Shown here: positions 5,326 to 7,778 of the stretch, piece after piece
Position numbering within the stretch: position 1 is the stretch's first letter
Layout: every line of letters starts with the position of its first letter
DNA from: Actinomycetota bacterium
Lineage (GTDB): Bacteria; Actinomycetota; Thermoleophilia; Gaiellales; Gaiellaceae
Direction: 5' to 3'
Assembly (NCBI GenBank): GCA_013695295.1
Contig: JACDAS010000282.1
Location: 1 to 7,778 of the forward strand
DNA: 7,778 nt
Notes under the pieces: generated by a model
The model's database searches: none
The model's input: only the letters and a program-made list of their open reading frames with translations
Told to the model about the DNA's origin: nothing
Translations under genes and position numbers: made by a program

Positions 5326-5958
5326 CTACTTCGCCGGCCGCTTGCGGTTGACGATCTCGTCCAGCCTCGAGCGAAGCGCGTCGAGCAGCCGCTCCTTCTG
5401 CTCGGCGCTCAGCCGGCCGGCTCGATCGAGACGTGCCTCGACGCTCGCGAGGATCGCCTGCTCGAGACCCGTGACCGTCTTGCCTCGTTCCGTCGCAGCC
5501 TCGGCGAGCGACTTGCCGGAGTGCAGGATCCGGAGCAGCTGGCCGACGCCGACGCCGACGTACTCCGCCGCCGCCCGGACGACGCCGCGCAGGGGGCCAT
5601 GGGCAGGCGCGAAGCCGCGTCCGTGCAGGCCGCCCCCGTGCCGGCCGGGGCCCCCGGCGAAGGGGTGCGCGAGCGTGGCGGCGTCGATCCGCGCCTTGAT
5701 CCGGGCCGCAGCCTCGGCCTTCAGCTTCCCCGCAGACACCGCGGCGTCGACTCGCTCCTTCGCCTCGGCCTTGAACGCCGCCAGCAGCCGCTCGGGCGCC
5801 ACCCCGACGCGGTCGGCGACGTCGCCGAGGAACGGCTGCTCGGCCGCCTTCGCGCTCGGGCCCGAGGCCTCCTGGCTGGTCGCGTAGGCTGCTCCGCCGC
5901 CGGCGAGAGCGACCACCACGACCGCGATCGCGAGCGCTCTCGATCTCCTGAGCTTCAT
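5326..5958 (-). CDS. Exported helical-repeat protein with Gly/His-rich linker, function unknown
   Basis: A 210-residue protein. The frame is open further upstream to 6141, but the ATG at 5958 is chosen because GGGAG lies 7 nt before it and a clean signal peptide follows (KLRRSR, an Ala/Val core, cleavage near AYA-TS at 26/27). The mature part has two related helical modules, about 44-93 and 126-202. Both contain an A-x-x-VGV-x-x-x-x-LL start and an ERVDAAVSAGKL / ARLDRAGRL motif followed by A-E and a long amphipathic helix. Between them, at 98-125, is a Gly-rich linker with H98, H107, H112 and H120. I recognise this helix-repeat style (GKSLAEAATERGKT, LDRAGRLSAEQ) from secreted actinobacterial and DUF2680/YckD-like proteins, but cannot assign a family firmly. 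No enzyme motif or cell-wall anchor is seen. The linker histidines could bind metal; this is speculation. It is divergent from the ABC transporter genes. Confidence 0.82.
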   Translation of the reverse strand: MKLRRSRALAIAVVVVALAGGGAAYATSQEASGPSAKAAEQPFLGDVADRVGVAPERLLAAFKAEAKERVDAAVSAGKLKAEAAARIKARIDAATLAHPFAGGPGRHGGGLHGRGFAPAHGPLRGVVRAAAEYVGVGVGQLLRILHSGKSLAEAATERGKTVTGLEQAILASVEARLDRAGRLSAEQKERLLDALRSRLDEIVNRKRPAK

Positions 5959-6002
5959 CGTCTGGCTCCCTTCCCCGGGGCCGACCCGACCCGGCTCGAC
6001 GG

Positions 6003-6008
6003 ACGATA
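6003..6008 (-). promoter_or_regulatory. Weak candidate -10 (TATCGT) for the helical-repeat gene
   Basis: On the minus strand TATCGT lies 44 nt upstream of the ATG at 5958, fits TAnnnT, and would give a leader of about 40 nt containing the GGGAG site. No -35 partner is recognised. Confidence 0.25.
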
Positions 6009-6030
6009 GCGGCGGACCCCCGATGCGCGC

Positions 6031-6059
6031 TTGAGCGAGGCCACGGGAACTGGTAGGGT
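6031..6059 (+). promoter_or_regulatory. Candidate sigma-70-type promoter of the ABC transporter operon
   Basis: TTGAGC (6031-6036) and TAGGGT (6054-6059) are separated by exactly 17 bp, and TGG immediately before the -10 forms an extended -10 (TGn). Four of six -35 bases match consensus and the -10 has TAnnnT. The predicted start near 6066 gives a leader of about 107 nt that includes the inverted repeat at 6106-6121. Confidence 0.5.
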
Positions 6060-6101
6060 CGAATGACTGTGTTCCGGATCGCGAATGGGACGGCGCCACT
6101 C

Positions 6102-6125
6102 CCCCGCTGACCTCGGTCAGCCGGG
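6102..6125 (+). promoter_or_regulatory. Inverted repeat / probable operator or leader hairpin before the ABC operon
   Basis: GCTGACC (6106-6112), TC, GGTCAGC (6115-6121) is a perfect 7-2-7 inverted repeat. After one C-C mismatch the symmetry continues with CCC (6102-6104) and GGG (6123-6125). It lies between the promoter candidate and the AAGGAG site. The size and symmetry suit a dimeric repressor of the TetR or GntR kind. As RNA it could fold as GCUGAC/GUCAGC around a CUCG loop. No regulator gene is adjacent, so the binding partner is unknown. Confidence 0.5.
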
Positions 6126-6161
6126 CGTAGTGCGCCCCCATTCAGTTTCTTCCCAGCGATC

Positions 6162-6167
6162 AAGGAG
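6162..6167 (+). promoter_or_regulatory. Ribosome binding site deciding the GTG start of the ABC ATPase
   Basis: AAGGAG is followed by five bases and then GTG at 6173. This perfect site selects the GTG over later in-frame codons. Confidence 0.8.
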
Positions 6168-6172
6168 CACCT

Positions 6173-7045
6173 GTGATTCATCCCTCGACATCGGTCCGTC
6201 CGGAACCTGAAGCCCGCAACGGGCCGCTCGCCGTCGACGTCTCGAACCTTCGCAAGGAGTTCTTCCGCCGCGACGGCCGCCGCTGGCTGCTTCCCCGCCG
6301 CCGCCGTGTGCCTGCGCTGAAGGGCGTCACGTTCACGATCGAGCGGGGCGAGTGCGTCGCGATCCTCGGCCAGAACGGCTCGGGCAAGTCGACCCTCGTT
6401 CGCCTGCTCTCGACGCTCCTGCTCCACGACGGCGGCACCGCGCGCATCTTCGGCCACGACGCTTTCGCCGAGTCCCGCGCCGTGCGCCGCCTCGTCAACC
6501 GCGTCTCCGTGGAGGCCTCGTTCTTCAAGAAGATGTCGGCGCACGAGAACCTCGGCTACGCGGCGCGCTTCTACGGGATGACTCCGGGCGAGACCGGCCG
6601 GAAGCTGCCCGAGATCCTCAAGCGGGTGGGCTTCCCTGCGGGACGCAGCCGCGAGCCGATGGAAGCGCTGTCCCGTGGGATGCAGCAGAAGGTGGCGCTG
6701 GCGCGCGCCCTCCTGACCTCGCCGATACTGCTGCTCCTCGACGAGCCCACCACCGGTCTCGACCCGCGCTCCAAGCACGAGGTGCAGCAGTTCATCCGCG
6801 AGATGCGTGAGCAGCACGACTCGACGATCCTGCTCTGCACGCACGACCTGGCCGAGGCGGAATCGCTGGCCGACCGCGTCGGCATCCTCGACCGCGGCGA
6901 GCTGCTCTGCCTCGAGCCCGTCGACGAGTTGAAGGCGCGCTACGGCGCCGGGACGCTGGAGGAGGCGTTCTTCGCGGCCACCGGCAAGTCGATCGAGGAC
7001 GAGGAGGACGACGAAGAGGACCGGGACCGCAAGGAGCTCGCGTGA
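6173..7045 (+). CDS. ABC transporter ATP-binding protein (ABC-2 type exporter)
   Basis: A 290-residue nucleotide-binding subunit that hydrolyses ATP at the inner face of the membrane to drive its partner permease. Walker A is GQNGSGKST (66-74). The signature is LSRGMQQK (166-173), with Arg-Met-Gln in place of the usual GG-Q. Walker B is ILLLLDEP (185-192, D190, catalytic E191). The D-loop is GLD (195-197), and the H-loop is the THD after ILLC. At the Q-loop position (VSVEAS, about 111-116) a glutamate, E114, seems to replace glutamine, as I recall for a branch of ABC-2 ATPases. There is a basic insert WLLPRRRR (38-45) before the Walker A strand and a strongly acidic C-terminal tail (about 276-287). 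The ATGA-like junction with the permease (TGA at 7043-7045 shares its A with ATG at 7045) and an AAGGAG inside the tail codons (7031-7036) indicate coupled translation. The cargo cannot be read from sequence; lipid, glycan or drug export are all possible. Confidence 0.95.
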   Translation: MIHPSTSVRPEPEARNGPLAVDVSNLRKEFFRRDGRRWLLPRRRRVPALKGVTFTIERGECVAILGQNGSGKSTLVRLLSTLLLHDGGTARIFGHDAFAESRAVRRLVNRVSVEASFFKKMSAHENLGYAARFYGMTPGETGRKLPEILKRVGFPAGRSREPMEALSRGMQQKVALARALLTSPILLLLDEPTTGLDPRSKHEVQQFIREMREQHDSTILLCTHDLAEAESLADRVGILDRGELLCLEPVDELKARYGAGTLEEAFFAATGKSIEDEEDDEEDRDRKELA

Positions 7046-7778
7046 TGCGCGGGGCGGCGGCCACCCTCCGGCACGAGCTGATCGGGCTCTCGGGCGTCGT
7101 CGAGCGAAACGCGTACCTCGTCAAGCGGTACGCCTGGTGGGAGCTGGCGTTCTTCCTCTGGACGGTCGCGAACACGCTGACGATCGTGTTCATCGCCAAG
7201 GGCGTCGAGGCCTCAGGGGTCGACATCGACGTCGAACGGTTGACGACGCAGCTCCTGATCGGCGCCGTGATCTGGGCCTATCTCGGGATCATCTTCGAGA
7301 TCCTCACCGAGACGGTCGCGTGGGAGCGCTGGGAGGGAACGATCGAGTACACGTTCATGGCGCCCCTCTCGCGCCCCGTCCACCTGATCGGGATGGGCCT
7401 CTTCGCGATCGCCTACGGCGTCGTGCGCGCGTCGGCGCTCTTCGGCGTCGTCGCCTTCTTCTTCGGGCTCGATATGCCGAAGGCCGACTTCGTGACCGCG
7501 ATGGTTCTGCTCGCGATCGCCTCGGTCTCGTTCATCGGGATCGGAATGATGACGGCGGTGCTACCCCTGATCTCGCCCGAGAAGGGGACGCAGCTCGGCT
7601 TCATCGCCCAGGGCCTGATGCTCGTCGTCTCCGGGGTCTACTACGACGTCTCCGTCCTGCCCACGTGGATGGAGTGGATCTCGAAGGTCTCGCCGGCGAC
7701 CTACGCGCTGCGCGGCATCCGCGACGCGATCAACAACGGCGCAGGGATCGGCGACGTGTGGGGTGACATCTGGCCGCT
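7045..7778 (+). CDS. ABC-2 type transporter permease, N-terminal part (runs off right edge)
   Basis: An open frame from ATG at 7045 gives 244 codons with no stop before the window end. The start overlaps the ATPase stop by one base and has AAGGAG (7031-7036) 8 nt upstream; GTG at 7042 is not in this frame. Hydrophobic segments lie at about 33-51, 70-88, 113-140, 149-173 and 184-200. The cytoplasmic stretch after the second segment, WERWEGTIEYTFMAPLSRP (93-111), matches the E-G-T/P-x-x-R coupling-helix pattern of ABC-2 permeases. The PTWMEWISKVSPATYALRGIRDAI stretch near the end matches the conserved region before the last helix. ABC-2 permeases usually have six transmembrane segments, so only the final one is probably missing. 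It forms the membrane channel of the exporter with the preceding ATPase. The substrate is unknown. Confidence 0.92.
   Translation, partial: MRGAAATLRHELIGLSGVVERNAYLVKRYAWWELAFFLWTVANTLTIVFIAKGVEASGVDIDVERLTTQLLIGAVIWAYLGIIFEILTETVAWERWEGTIEYTFMAPLSRPVHLIGMGLFAIAYGVVRASALFGVVAFFFGLDMPKADFVTAMVLLAIASVSFIGIGMMTAVLPLISPEKGTQLGFIAQGLMLVVSGVYYDVSVLPTWMEWISKVSPATYALRGIRDAINNGAGIGDVWGDIWP

Noticed and set aside
5542..5559. Triple GCCGAC tandem repeat
   Set aside because: It encodes the GVGVG stretch of the helical-repeat protein. It is short, in frame and explained by coding.
5959..6141. 61-residue upstream extension of the helical-repeat protein
   Set aside because: The downstream ATG at 5958 has GGGAG at proper spacing and starts a clean signal peptide. 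The extension is unstructured and would cover the ABC promoter candidate.
5270..6844. 524-codon open frame on the minus strand
   Set aside because: It lies antisense to the ABC ATPase and out of frame with the helical-repeat gene, crosses the divergent promoter region, and shows only Arg/Gly-rich low complexity.
1..7778. CRISPR array, tRNA/rRNA, insertion sequence, integrase, toxin-antitoxin or phage genes
   Set aside because: No regularly spaced repeats, cloverleaf-like sequences, terminal inverted repeats or matching protein motifs were found on either strand.

Overview
The window is a GC-rich chromosomal segment, most likely from an actinobacterium. The dominance of G/C at third codon positions, GTG starts, very short intergenic gaps, a DUF4446 gene and a likely leaderless style of initiation would suit a deep-branching group such as Thermoleophilia, but that placement is inference. 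I see no tRNA, rRNA, CRISPR array, transposase, integrase or phage gene, and nothing clearly horizontally acquired.

Left part (1-3128): the N-terminal 249 codons of a Hanks-type Ser/Thr protein kinase run leftward off the window edge. Divergent from it, across an 87-bp gap, is a single-pass membrane protein with a CARDB-like extracytoplasmic domain. A DUF4446 membrane/coiled-coil protein follows 12 bp later, and its ribosome binding site overlaps the upstream stop, so the two look like one operon. A stand-alone HNH nuclease-fold gene comes next. It has no Shine-Dalgarno but has a -10-like hexamer 8 nt before its ATG.

Middle part (3129-5958): an exported SIMPL (DUF541) protein on + converges on a leftward group on -. 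That group is a two-domain rhodanese sulfurtransferase, a phosphinothricin-acetyltransferase-like GNAT enzyme and an exported helical-repeat protein with a Gly/His-rich linker. GC-rich hairpins lacking U-tracts sit in all three junctions of this block (3866-3889, 4702-4720, 5286-5321), so the leftward genes are probably separate transcription units despite their spacing.

Right part (5959-7778): a 214-bp divergent intergenic region carries a good promoter candidate (TTGAGC, 17-bp spacer, TAGGGT with an upstream TG) and a striking inverted repeat, GCTGACC-TC-GGTCAGC. These precede a two-gene ABC-2 type exporter, an ATPase and a permease overlapping by one base. The permease runs off the right edge.

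Two real genes, the edge kinase and the edge permease, have no stop codon inside the window. I found them by translating the open edge frames. I see no convincing multi-gene undescribed system. The best leads are the palindrome in the ABC leader, the U-tract-free hairpins, the leaderless-looking starts, the kinase/CARDB divergent pair and the uncharacterised helical-repeat exported protein.
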